Assembly (NCBI GenBank): GCA_963626805.1
Contig: CAVFXS010000019.1
Coordinates: 11,396 to 75,395 of the forward strand
DNA from: CAG-632 sp963626805
GTDB lineage: Bacteria; Bacillota; Clostridia; Lachnospirales; Lachnospiraceae
DNA length: 64,000 nucleotides
Reading direction: 5' to 3'
Shown here: positions 35,585 to 43,292 of the stretch, in pieces
Numbering within the stretch: position 1 is the first letter of the stretch
Layout: the number at the start of each line of letters is the position of its first letter
Made by a program: the position numbers and the translations under genes
Notes under the pieces: model-generated
Databases searched by the model: none
The model's input: only the letters and a program-made list of their open reading frames with translations
Told to the model about the DNA's origin: nothing

Positions 35585-36167
35585 ACTTGTTTTCCTCCTT
35601 CTTAACTAATAGTAATATGCTAAGGCTTTCAATAAATAAGGAAGCCGTTATCATATTCAACACCTCCATTCTGCCGAACCCAAAGCCGATGACCGCTCCG
35701 ATTCCAAGCAGAACAATCGTTGAGATAATTGCACCTCTCCGCTTTGCCTTGCGGACATCTTCCCTCCGGAGCGGATTATTCCGGGTCGTTCTGGGTGCAT
35801 ATTTCACGATCACGCCTATCACAATCAACATCATAAACAAAACCAATGGAAGTAAAATACCAACTCTGGCAATTACCAGACCGATTGCCCAGACCAGAAT
35901 CATACATGCCGTACATCCCAGACCGCTCTTGCAATGAATTCCCCCGGCAAAGCTTCTCACAAGCACGAAGCTTCCGAGAATGATAGCTGTCTGAAGCAAT
36001 GTGTGCGTCAGAATTGCTATAATAAGCAGTGCCAGAGTCTTATAGGCATTTTCCAGAAACAGGACATATCCGTAGGAAAGGACCTCTAATTGTTCCTCAT
36101 AATGCTCCTGATCTTTCGGCAGACTCCATACTGCAATTCGATTGGCAATTTTTTCTGTTAAACTCAT
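35568..36167 (-). CDS. agrB: AgrB-like peptide-processing membrane protease
   Basis: 199 residues, accessory gene regulator B family. It cuts the AgrD tail and forms the cyclic signal. Catalytic His and Cys lie in RSFAGGIHCKSGLGC, with the Cys seven residues after the His as in known AgrB. Hydrophobic segments at ~40-60, ~65-75, ~95-135 and ~160-185 fit the multi-pass topology, with the basic loop RTTRNNPLRREDVRKAKRRG between. The start at 36167 (MSLTEKIA) has only a poor ribosome site (AAGAAG); an in-frame ATG upstream has none better. Confidence 0.88.
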   Translation of the reverse strand: MSLTEKIANRIAVWSLPKDQEHYEEQLEVLSYGYVLFLENAYKTLALLIIAILTHTLLQTAIILGSFVLVRSFAGGIHCKSGLGCTACMILVWAIGLVIARVGILLPLVLFMMLIVIGVIVKYAPRTTRNNPLRREDVRKAKRRGAIISTIVLLGIGAVIGFGFGRMEVLNMITASLFIESLSILLLVKKEENKYEENE

Positions 36168-36222
36168 TCTGCTTCTTTTCTTCCCTTGCTGATTATGGTA
36201 GAATTGTAGCATGTAAATTTCT

Positions 36223-36252
36223 ATCGTTTTCATTTTTGTCACAAACGTTGGA
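36223..36252. promoter_or_regulatory. Candidate AgrA/LytTR direct repeats between agrB and agrC
   Basis: ATCGTTTTC (36223-36231) and AACGTTGGA (36244-36252) start 21 bp apart, the spacing of LytTR half-sites. The second fits the AgrA consensus at 8 of 9 positions, the first at 6 of 9. Confidence 0.4.
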
Positions 36253-36261
36253 TTTTAAAGC

Positions 36262-37617
36262 ATGTATGTAAAAAAAAGACAAGGCAGGCGACAAAATTTG
36301 ACATTTTACGAACTTTCATATTACATATTTGGTGTTGTTGATTTATATATTGTACTACTTATCCCTATTCTGGGTATGTTAACCACGCGCAATAAAATAA
36401 TTTTGCATATTCTGTTTTTTATTACCTCTCCTGCCTGTATTGTTTTTCTGTCAGATTTTTCGCCATATATTGAGCTATGTTTGATTTTTATTTATATCTA
36501 CATTCTGACGAAACGCAATATTCTGTCCGTATGTTTATCCTTGTTTAACTATCTGTTATCCATTGTTTTGAACTATGGTCTACTGGCATTTCACTATTTG
36601 ACACACGGTATTTCAGAAAACGATGCTATTACCATTTACCCTATTCCTTATTACACCTTTTTCACTGTTCTTCTACTCCTTGTATCCTTTGGTCTGCGCT
36701 GGTTGTATCATCATTTCATCGGCAACACCTTGAAGCTGACCTTTCCTCTTGCTACACTATTTCTGGTTTACCTTGGGTTATGTGCCCTTATCTTTGTATA
36801 TAATTACACCTATGAGGAAACGCAGAATTTCCCGCAGGAGCTGGTACACATGAATACGCTCCTGTTTATCGTCTTCTTTACGATCACCAGTATCTTCATT
36901 ATTCTGCTGATTCATATGTTCAAAAAAGATGTGAAGCTCCAGACACAGAATGTCCAGTATAAGAGTCTGCAAAACTATACGGCTCAGGTTGAAGCGCTTT
37001 ATCAGAATCTCCGTGGCTTCAAGCATGACTATCTGAATCTGCTGACTACCATGGACTATTACATTGCCAGCAAGGACTGGGAGGCTATGATGGTCTTTTA
37101 TGAAACTAAGATCTCTCCGACCCGCGCCATGCTTCAGAATAGCTATCAGGATCTGGGTCAGCTTCGGAATCTGGAGATTGCAGAAATCAAAAGTATTTTA
37201 TACAATAAATTTGTAAAGGCTGTTGAGATGAATATTGCCGTAAATCTGGAGATCCGGGAACTGATCCGTCAGCTGGATGCAGATCCTGTAGACATTGCCC
37301 GCGTCCTGGGTATTTATCTGGATAATGCCATTGACGCCTTAAATGCTTCGGAGCTTTCTGACGATCAACGCCAGCTCCATGTGGCAGTCCTTACTGATTC
37401 GGATGCAGTTGTTTTCATTATCCGGAATATCTGCCAGGATTTTCCTCTCCAGCTTCAGAAATTAGGTACTCTGAATTATTCCACCAAGGGCGAGAATCGT
37501 GGAATGGGACTGTATCTGGCCAGACAGACTCTGCGGAATTATCGCAACATCCAGTCCACACCATCCTATGAGGATCACGCCTTTACCCAGACATTAATTA
37601 TCTATCATAAGGAGTGA
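36262..37617 (+). CDS. agrC: AgrC-like sensor histidine kinase (GHKL type)
   Basis: 451 residues. Six or seven transmembrane segments occupy residues ~18-225, then a linker and the HPK10-type kinase. The phospho-acceptor is in RGFKHDYLNLL (His near residue 254), the ATP site in GIYLDNAIDAL near 350 and in ENRGMGLYLAR near 410. The family senses cyclic AgrD peptides in the membrane. The start is uncertain: the ATG at 36262 has no good ribosome site, and a TTGACA (36298-36303) within the first codons suggests that either the promoter or an alternative TTG start lies there. It overlaps the agrA ribosome site at its 3' end. Confidence 0.88.
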   Translation: MYVKKRQGRRQNLTFYELSYYIFGVVDLYIVLLIPILGMLTTRNKIILHILFFITSPACIVFLSDFSPYIELCLIFIYIYILTKRNILSVCLSLFNYLLSIVLNYGLLAFHYLTHGISENDAITIYPIPYYTFFTVLLLLVSFGLRWLYHHFIGNTLKLTFPLATLFLVYLGLCALIFVYNYTYEETQNFPQELVHMNTLLFIVFFTITSIFIILLIHMFKKDVKLQTQNVQYKSLQNYTAQVEALYQNLRGFKHDYLNLLTTMDYYIASKDWEAMMVFYETKISPTRAMLQNSYQDLGQLRNLEIAEIKSILYNKFVKAVEMNIAVNLEIRELIRQLDADPVDIARVLGIYLDNAIDALNASELSDDQRQLHVAVLTDSDAVVFIIRNICQDFPLQLQKLGTLNYSTKGENRGMGLYLARQTLRNYRNIQSTPSYEDHAFTQTLIIYHKE

Positions 37618-37622
37618 TCGTA

Positions 37623-38387
37623 ATGCTGCCGGTTTTTATTTGCGAAGATAATCCTGTTCTTTTACAGCAATATCGACAAATTATTGAAAATGTAATCCTG
37701 ATCGAAGAATATGATATGAAGCTCCTTGCGGCTGTGACTTCGCCGGATGAACTTCTGGATGCTGCCAGAAGCTATCATGGTCAGACTCCGGATGCTGGCT
37801 TCTATCTGCTGGATATTGATCTGCAGGCATCTATCGATGGCTTTGAACTGGCGAAAAAGATCCGTGAATTCGATTCCCGCGGCTTCATTGTCTTTATTAC
37901 CACGCATTCCGAGATGGCAATGCTTACCTTCAAATACAAGGTTGAAGCCATGGATTTTATCCTGAAGGATGAGAGCTGGAATATTGTCACTCGCATTCAT
38001 GAGTGCCTGGATCAGGCCGTGACCCGCTATCTGACACCGGGAATGCCGACCGATACGATTGCTTTTAAGATCGGACATCAGACGATCAAGCTGCGTGCCA
38101 ATGATATTCTTTATATCATGGCGTCATCGGTTCCTCACAAGATTCTGGTCGTCATGGAGAATCGTACCACGGAGCTTTACGGCACTCTGACAAAGATCAG
38201 CCATGACCTTCCTGCCTATTTCATCCGTTCCCATAAAGGCTGTCTGGTCAATCTGAATCATGTCCGGAGCGTGGACCGGGAGACCCAGTCCATTTATCTA
38301 ACCAACGGAACCACCTGTCTGGCTTCCACGCGGGGAATCAACCTCGTTTCACAGGCATTGCAGGGTGAAAACAGATTGCAAAAGTAA
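37623..38387 (+). CDS. agrA: AgrA-like LytTR response regulator
   Basis: 254 residues. Receiver domain (1-125) with acidic pair ICEDNP, phospho-acceptor in YLLDIDLQ near residue 62 and Lys in DFILKDES. LytTR DNA-binding domain at ~148-243 (KLRANDILYIMASSVPHKIL, YFIRSHKGCLVNLNHV). The start at 37623 is preferred because GGAG lies 8 nt upstream; an ATG three codons earlier overlaps it. Translationally linked to agrC. Likely binds the paired repeats in the agrB-agrC spacer. Confidence 0.93.
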   Translation: MLPVFICEDNPVLLQQYRQIIENVILIEEYDMKLLAAVTSPDELLDAARSYHGQTPDAGFYLLDIDLQASIDGFELAKKIREFDSRGFIVFITTHSEMAMLTFKYKVEAMDFILKDESWNIVTRIHECLDQAVTRYLTPGMPTDTIAFKIGHQTIKLRANDILYIMASSVPHKILVVMENRTTELYGTLTKISHDLPAYFIRSHKGCLVNLNHVRSVDRETQSIYLTNGTTCLASTRGINLVSQALQGENRLQK

Positions 38388-38463
38388 TCGCAGACTGCTA
38401 TAATTCTTCTTACATTTAGGGATACTGATAGTGTCCCGTATTTCACAAAAGGAGTGATTCAGT

Positions 38464-38709
38464 ATGGTATATAAAACACATGGAACCTGTTCTACACAGA
38501 TTTCTTTTGATGTCATTGACAACAAGGTACGCAATGTTAAATTTACCGGCGGATGCAACGGCAACACACAGGGTGTCGCTGCCTTAGTCGAAGGCATGGA
38601 TGTAAACGAAGCAATCAGCCGTATGGAAGGTATCCGTTGCGGCTTCCGTCCTACTTCCTGTCCGGACCAGCTGGCAACCGCATTAAAGGAAGCCATTGCC
38701 AACAAATAA
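38464..38709 (+). CDS. TIGR03905-type TSCPD domain protein
   Basis: 81 residues, a single TSCPD domain with the hallmark PTSCPDQLA near residue 63, plus Cys in GTCSTQ, GGCNGN and IRCGFR. The domain also occurs at the C-terminus of ribonucleotide reductases, where it is thought to bind metal; the stand-alone form has no known role. AAAGGAG is 8 nt before the ATG. It precedes murG by 9 nt, so the two are co-transcribed. Confidence 0.87.
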   Translation: MVYKTHGTCSTQISFDVIDNKVRNVKFTGGCNGNTQGVAALVEGMDVNEAISRMEGIRCGFRPTSCPDQLATALKEAIANK

Positions 38710-38718
38710 GGAGGGCAT

Positions 38719-39798
38719 ATGAAACGAATTATTTTAACCGGCGGTGGAACAGCCGGACACGTCACCCCAAACATTGCCTTGATTCCAAAGCTGAAGGAAG
38801 AGGGCTATGATATTCATTATATTGGTTCTTACAACGGAATGGAGAAAAAGCTGATTGAGGATATGCGCATCCCGTATCATGGGATTTCATCCGGAAAGCT
38901 GCGCCGTTACTTTGATGTAAAGAATTTCTCGGATCCGTTCCGGGTTATTAAGGGTTACGGAGAGGCATCCCGCCTGATGAAGAGCCTGAAACCGGACGTT
39001 GTCTTCAGCAAGGGCGGTTTCGTATCCGTTCCGGTTGTTATGGCTGCCAAGAATCACCGGATTCCGGCGATCATTCATGAGTCTGATATGACTCCGGGTC
39101 TGGCAAACAAGCTTTGCATTCCAAGTGCAACTAAGATCTGCTGTAACTTCCCGGAAGCTATGGAGCATCTTCCGAAGGGAAAAGCAGTGCTGACCGGAAC
39201 TCCGATCCGTCAGGAATTATTTAACGGAAATCCTCTGGATGCCATTCAGTTCACCGGTCTTCAGGCAAATAAGCCGACCATTCTTGTAATCGGCGGCAGC
39301 ACCGGTAGTGTGAAGGTAAATGAAGCCGTTCGTGAATGTCTGGACGAGCTTTTAAAGACCTATCAGGTTATCCATTTATGCGGAAAAGGAAAGCTGGACA
39401 TTGCTTATGAGCATCGTGACGGTTATGTCCAGTATGAATACATCAAGAAGGAATTAAGCTCCCTGCTTGCTCTTGCTGATATTGTAATCTCCAGAGCCGG
39501 AGCGAATGCGATCTGCGAGCTTCAGGCACTTGCCAAGCCGAATCTTCTGATTCCGTTAGGTGCCAATGCCAGCCGCGGGGACCAGATCCTGAATGCAGAA
39601 TCATTTAAAAAACAGGGCTTCAGTTATGTTCTTCCGGAGGAAGAGCTCACAAAGGAAACCCTGTTGAACGCTGTTGATCAGGTATATACTCACCGGGCAG
39701 AATACCAGGCGGCTATGAAAAACAGCCAGATGACAAATTCCATTGATCTGATCGTGGATCTGATCAACGATGCCTGTCAGAAAAATCTGTCCCAGTAA
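38719..39798 (+). CDS. murG: UDP-N-acetylglucosamine--undecaprenyl-PP-MurNAc-pentapeptide transferase
   Basis: Converts lipid I to lipid II at the inner membrane face. 359 residues, full length. Motifs: GGGTAGHVTPNIAL near residue 6, GGSTGSVKVNEAV near 191 and SRAGANAICELQAL near 256, which bind the UDP-GlcNAc donor. AGGAGG precedes the ATG. It is convergent with murA, the first-step enzyme of the same pathway. Confidence 0.96.
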   Translation: MKRIILTGGGTAGHVTPNIALIPKLKEEGYDIHYIGSYNGMEKKLIEDMRIPYHGISSGKLRRYFDVKNFSDPFRVIKGYGEASRLMKSLKPDVVFSKGGFVSVPVVMAAKNHRIPAIIHESDMTPGLANKLCIPSATKICCNFPEAMEHLPKGKAVLTGTPIRQELFNGNPLDAIQFTGLQANKPTILVIGGSTGSVKVNEAVRECLDELLKTYQVIHLCGKGKLDIAYEHRDGYVQYEYIKKELSSLLALADIVISRAGANAICELQALAKPNLLIPLGANASRGDQILNAESFKKQGFSYVLPEEELTKETLLNAVDQVYTHRAEYQAAMKNSQMTNSIDLIVDLINDACQKNLSQ

Positions 39799-39805
39799 TC
39801 AAAAA

Positions 39806-39830
39806 GAGCGAACATTCAAACTGTTCGCTC
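39806..39830. terminator. Bidirectional terminator between murG and murA
   Basis: A 9-bp perfect stem GAGCGAACA/TGTTCGCTC with a 7-nt loop, preceded by AAAAA (T-run for murA) and followed by a weaker T-rich stretch for murG. Confidence 0.82.
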
Positions 39831-39847
39831 CTCATTTCCCCTGATTC

Positions 39848-41155
39848 TTAACTGACCTTCAGTTTAAATTTCATAATATCCTTCTCGGTCTCTACGATCT
39901 CGATCTTACCGCCCAGATCCCGTAATTTCTCTTCAAACCGCTCATAGCCACGCTGGATATACTTGATATCCTCCACAACGGTAAAGCCTTCTGCTGCCAG
40001 TCCTGCGATTACCAGTGCCGCACCTGCCCGAAGGTCCGGTGCCACCACGGAAGCACCGCTGTAATGATCCACGCCGGTAATAATTGCCATATTACCCTCT
40101 ACCTTAATATTCGCACCCATGCGCATTAACTCATCCACATATTTAAAACGATTTTCAAAAATATTCTCGGTAATCACACTGGTTCCTTCCGAAAGTCCAA
40201 GTGTAATCGCCATCTGTGGCTGCATATCAGTCGGGAAGCCCGGATATGGCTGTGTCTTGATCTGTGTTGCACCCAGCCGTTTCTCCTTATCTCCGATCAC
40301 GCGTACCGCATCATCGTATTCCTCTACGGTAGCTCCGATCTCTGTCAGCTTGGAACTGATTGCCTCCAGATGCTTCGGAATGACATTCTTGATCAGGATA
40401 TTACCACCGGTCGCTGCGGCTGCCATCATAAAGGTACCTGCCTCGATCTGGTCCGGAATAATCGAATATTCGGTGCCGCTTAATTCCTTTACACCACGGA
40501 TCCGAATCTCATTCGTACCGGCACCCTTGATATTTGCACCCATACTGTTTAAGAAGTTCGCTACATCAACAATGTGCGGCTCCTTCGCTGCATTCTCGAT
40601 CGTGGTCTTACCTTCTGCCAGAACCGCTGCCATCATGATATTAATGGTTGCACCGACACTGACGGTATCCAGATAAATATGCTTTCCGATCAGCTGATCT
40701 GCACTGACGGTGATCATTCCGCCATCGATCACAACCTCGGCACCTAATGCCTTAAAGCCCTTGACATGCAGGTCGATCGGTCTGCTTCCGATCTCACAGC
40801 CACCCGGCAGGGCAACCTGAGAACGCCGATATTTTCCAAGTAAGGCACCCAGAAGATAGTAAGATGCCCGAATCTTACGAATAAACTCATCATCTACACA
40901 TAACGAATCAATATTCGTGATCGTTCCGCCACAAATGCTGACCGTATGCTCATCAATATATCGTACCGTTGCTCCAATCTCCCGGATAGCCTGCAATAAT
41001 ACCTTGGTATCCCGGACATTCGGTACATTCTCAATAATACACTCTTTATCTGTCATAACCGCAGCCGCCAGAATTCCAAGGGCTGCGTTCTTTGCTCCTG
41101 CTATTGTTACTTCGCCAACTAAAGGGGTTCCGCCCTTTATTACATACTGCTCCAT
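39848..41155 (-). CDS. murA: UDP-N-acetylglucosamine 1-carboxyvinyltransferase
   Basis: Transfers enolpyruvate from PEP to UDP-GlcNAc, the first committed step of peptidoglycan synthesis. 435 residues. The active-site Cys (fosfomycin target) is present in LPGGCEIGSRPIDLH near residue 119, and GAKNAALGILAA at the N-terminus gives the catalytic Lys-Asn. It has a good promoter (41242-41269). Confidence 0.96.
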   Translation of the reverse strand: MEQYVIKGGTPLVGEVTIAGAKNAALGILAAAVMTDKECIIENVPNVRDTKVLLQAIREIGATVRYIDEHTVSICGGTITNIDSLCVDDEFIRKIRASYYLLGALLGKYRRSQVALPGGCEIGSRPIDLHVKGFKALGAEVVIDGGMITVSADQLIGKHIYLDTVSVGATINIMMAAVLAEGKTTIENAAKEPHIVDVANFLNSMGANIKGAGTNEIRIRGVKELSGTEYSIIPDQIEAGTFMMAAAATGGNILIKNVIPKHLEAISSKLTEIGATVEEYDDAVRVIGDKEKRLGATQIKTQPYPGFPTDMQPQMAITLGLSEGTSVITENIFENRFKYVDELMRMGANIKVEGNMAIITGVDHYSGASVVAPDLRAGAALVIAGLAAEGFTVVEDIKYIQRGYERFEEKLRDLGGKIEIVETEKDIMKFKLKVS

Positions 41156-41241
41156 AATGCACCTCTTACATTATTTTATATATCAATTAATTATTTTTAT
41201 CAGATTACATTCTACGCCCATTATTAAGCATAACTAGGCTA

Positions 41242-41269
41242 ATTATAACACAACTTTCCTGTTTGTAAA
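41242..41269 (-). promoter_or_regulatory. Predicted promoter of murA
   Basis: On the minus strand TTTACA (41264-41269), 16-bp spacer, TATAAT (41242-41247). Confidence 0.6.
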
Positions 41270-41296
41270 CCTTTTTTCTCAAGAGGTGTCCCGGTC

Positions 41297-41722
41297 TTAG
41301 CTCATTGTCTGCCGCTCTTCTTCGCAATAGATACAACGGTATGTACGTTTCTCGCGATTTACCAGCTTAAATATATGATCAATCCCCTGCTCGGTTGTAG
41401 TGATACAACGTGGATTCTTACAGAATATTATATTCACCAGCTTCTCCGGCAGTTCAACTTTTTTCTTTTCTACGGTCTTTCCGTCCTTGATAATGCTGAC
41501 GGTAATATCCGGATCAATGTATCCAAGCACATCCAGATTGATGGAATAATCCTGATCGATCTTGATGATATCCTTGCGTCCCAGCTTATTACTCTTTACA
41601 TTTTTAATAATCGCCACGCTGCAGTCCAGCTTATCCAGCTCCAGATCCTGGTAGATCTGCATACTCTTTCCTGCTTTAATATGATCTAATACGATTCCGT
41701 TTGTAATACTGTCAATATTCAT
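41297..41722 (-). CDS. pyrI: Aspartate carbamoyltransferase regulatory chain
   Basis: 141 residues. Allosteric nucleotide-binding domain (1-95) followed by the zinc domain with four cysteines: CKNPRC and YRCIYCEEE near the C-terminus, which contact the catalytic trimer. The start at 41722 (MNIDSITNG) has AAGGAG upstream; a longer in-frame start overlaps pyrB. It follows pyrB by 14 nt, so the enzyme should be the class B, CTP/ATP-regulated type. Confidence 0.95.
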   Translation of the reverse strand: MNIDSITNGIVLDHIKAGKSMQIYQDLELDKLDCSVAIIKNVKSNKLGRKDIIKIDQDYSINLDVLGYIDPDITVSIIKDGKTVEKKKVELPEKLVNIIFCKNPRCITTTEQGIDHIFKLVNREKRTYRCIYCEEERQTMS

Positions 41723-41736
41723 ACTCCCTGTCTCCT

Positions 41737-42663
41737 TTACAGATTCTCCGGTGCAAGACCGAGAAGTGTCATGATCAATGCCATACGTACATGCTTTCCG
41801 TTCATTACCTGCTTGAAATAACATGCCCGCGGATCATCATCCACCTCTGTCGAAATCTCATTTACCCTTGGCAGCGGATGCAGGATCGACATATCCGGCT
41901 TCGCCTTCTTCAGCTTCTCGGTATCCAGAATGTAGGTATCCCGTAACCGGATATAATCCGCTTCATTGAAGAACCGTTCCTTCTGAACACGGGTCATGTA
42001 TAAAATATCCAGATCCCCGATCACATCCTCCATACTCTCTACCTGCTCATACGGGATGTTGTTTTTCTCAAATACTTCCTCCCGAATATAATCCGGTACC
42101 TGCAGCTCCTGTGGTGAGATCAGAACGTAATGGATATTCTGATATCTGGATAATGCCTTGATCAGGGAGTGTACGGTTCTGCCGAATTTCAGATCGCCAC
42201 AAAAGCCGATTGTGAAGTTCTCCAGTCTTCCCTTCTCCCGCTGAATGGTTAACAGATCCGTCAGGGTCTGTGTCGGATGTGCATGTCCGCCGTCTCCCGC
42301 ATTGATGATCGGTACCGGCGACTTTAAGGATGCGAGCAATGGTGCTCCCTCCTTTGGATGCCGCATTGCAATAATATCCGCATAGCAGCCTACGACCTGA
42401 ACCGTATCATGAACGCTTTCTCCCTTCGTTGCCGAAGACGAATCGGCCGAAGAAAAACCAAGTACGCTGCCGCCTAACTCTATCATAGCTGCTTCAAAGC
42501 TTAATCGGGTTCTTGTACTTGGTTCAAAAAATAAGGTTGCAAGCTTCTTTCCCTTACATACCTCACTGTATTTTTCTTTGTGTTCGATAATGTCATTGGC
42601 CAGTGCCAACAGCTTCTCAATTTCCTGTACGCTTAAATCCATTGGATCAATCAAATGTCGCAT
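41737..42663 (-). CDS. pyrB: Aspartate carbamoyltransferase catalytic chain
   Basis: First committed step of pyrimidine synthesis. 308 residues. Carbamoyl-phosphate site STRTRLSFEAAM near residue 51, HPTQTLTDLLT near 131, and aspartate-binding MTRVQKERF and LHPLPRVNEI are intact. GGAGG precedes the ATG at 42663 by 6 nt. Operon with pyrI. Confidence 0.97.
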   Translation of the reverse strand: MRHLIDPMDLSVQEIEKLLALANDIIEHKEKYSEVCKGKKLATLFFEPSTRTRLSFEAAMIELGGSVLGFSSADSSSATKGESVHDTVQVVGCYADIIAMRHPKEGAPLLASLKSPVPIINAGDGGHAHPTQTLTDLLTIQREKGRLENFTIGFCGDLKFGRTVHSLIKALSRYQNIHYVLISPQELQVPDYIREEVFEKNNIPYEQVESMEDVIGDLDILYMTRVQKERFFNEADYIRLRDTYILDTEKLKKAKPDMSILHPLPRVNEISTEVDDDPRACYFKQVMNGKHVRMALIMTLLGLAPENL

Positions 42664-42727
42664 AATGCACCTCCGTACCTTCATCTGTTTTTGTCCTTCA
42701 ACAGTATAATCTTCCGCCCTTCCTGTG

Positions 42728-43207
42728 TCAATTATTTCCCGGAATCTCTTTTAACTTTCTGCGAACCAGATTCTCCACCTCTTCCTGCTGGTTCTTCTCG
42801 CATTCAATAATGTACTGCCGCTTATTGGCGCGCAGCTTCACCTTTATTGTATTTATGTTGTCATTTACGAATTTATAACCTTCAATGTGCTCCCAGTCAA
42901 TAAAAGTTAATCCCACAAACATGCCTTCTTCGGAAAGTCCACTGCGGATTCGAGTCGTTATGACAATAAAGAAGATATACATCAGGAGCGGCGGCACAAA
43001 TATGTAATACCGGAACCAGACAGACATGGCGATTCCCACCAGTGCCACATTGACATTGATGATCTCTGACACACTGCTGGAGCGCCCCAGCCGGCTTTCC
43101 ACCAGAATACCCTTCTGCCGGTGCAAAACCACACAACTGATAATCCCGATCGTCACAAATCCCAGCGTAAGTGCTGCGGATAATACATATTGTAAATACT
43201 GCCACAT
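42728..43207 (-). CDS. Small membrane protein of unknown function
   Basis: 159 residues. The start at 43207 (MWQYLQYVL) has AGGAG 10 nt upstream. Helices at ~5-27, ~50-66 and ~70-85 are followed by a soluble C-terminal domain with FIDWEHIEGYKF and a Lys/Arg-rich end, resembling PH-like domains in Firmicutes membrane proteins (DUF5673-like). Lies between pyrB and metG on the same strand. No function can be assigned. Confidence 0.6.
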   Translation of the reverse strand: MWQYLQYVLSAALTLGFVTIGIISCVVLHRQKGILVESRLGRSSSVSEIINVNVALVGIAMSVWFRYYIFVPPLLMYIFFIVITTRIRSGLSEEGMFVGLTFIDWEHIEGYKFVNDNINTIKVKLRANKRQYIIECEKNQQEEVENLVRRKLKEIPGNN

Positions 43208-43292
43208 AACCTTTATCTCCTGCTTTTCTACCGGTTTTATAAATGACCGCACACCATTCCTGATATGCGGTCATTCATTTCTTCAAATTCTG

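Noticed and set aside
36262..36400. TTGACA at 36298-36303 as the certain agrC promoter
   Set aside because: The matching -10 (TTACAT) is poor and the first membrane helix of AgrC would be lost; kept only as a caveat.
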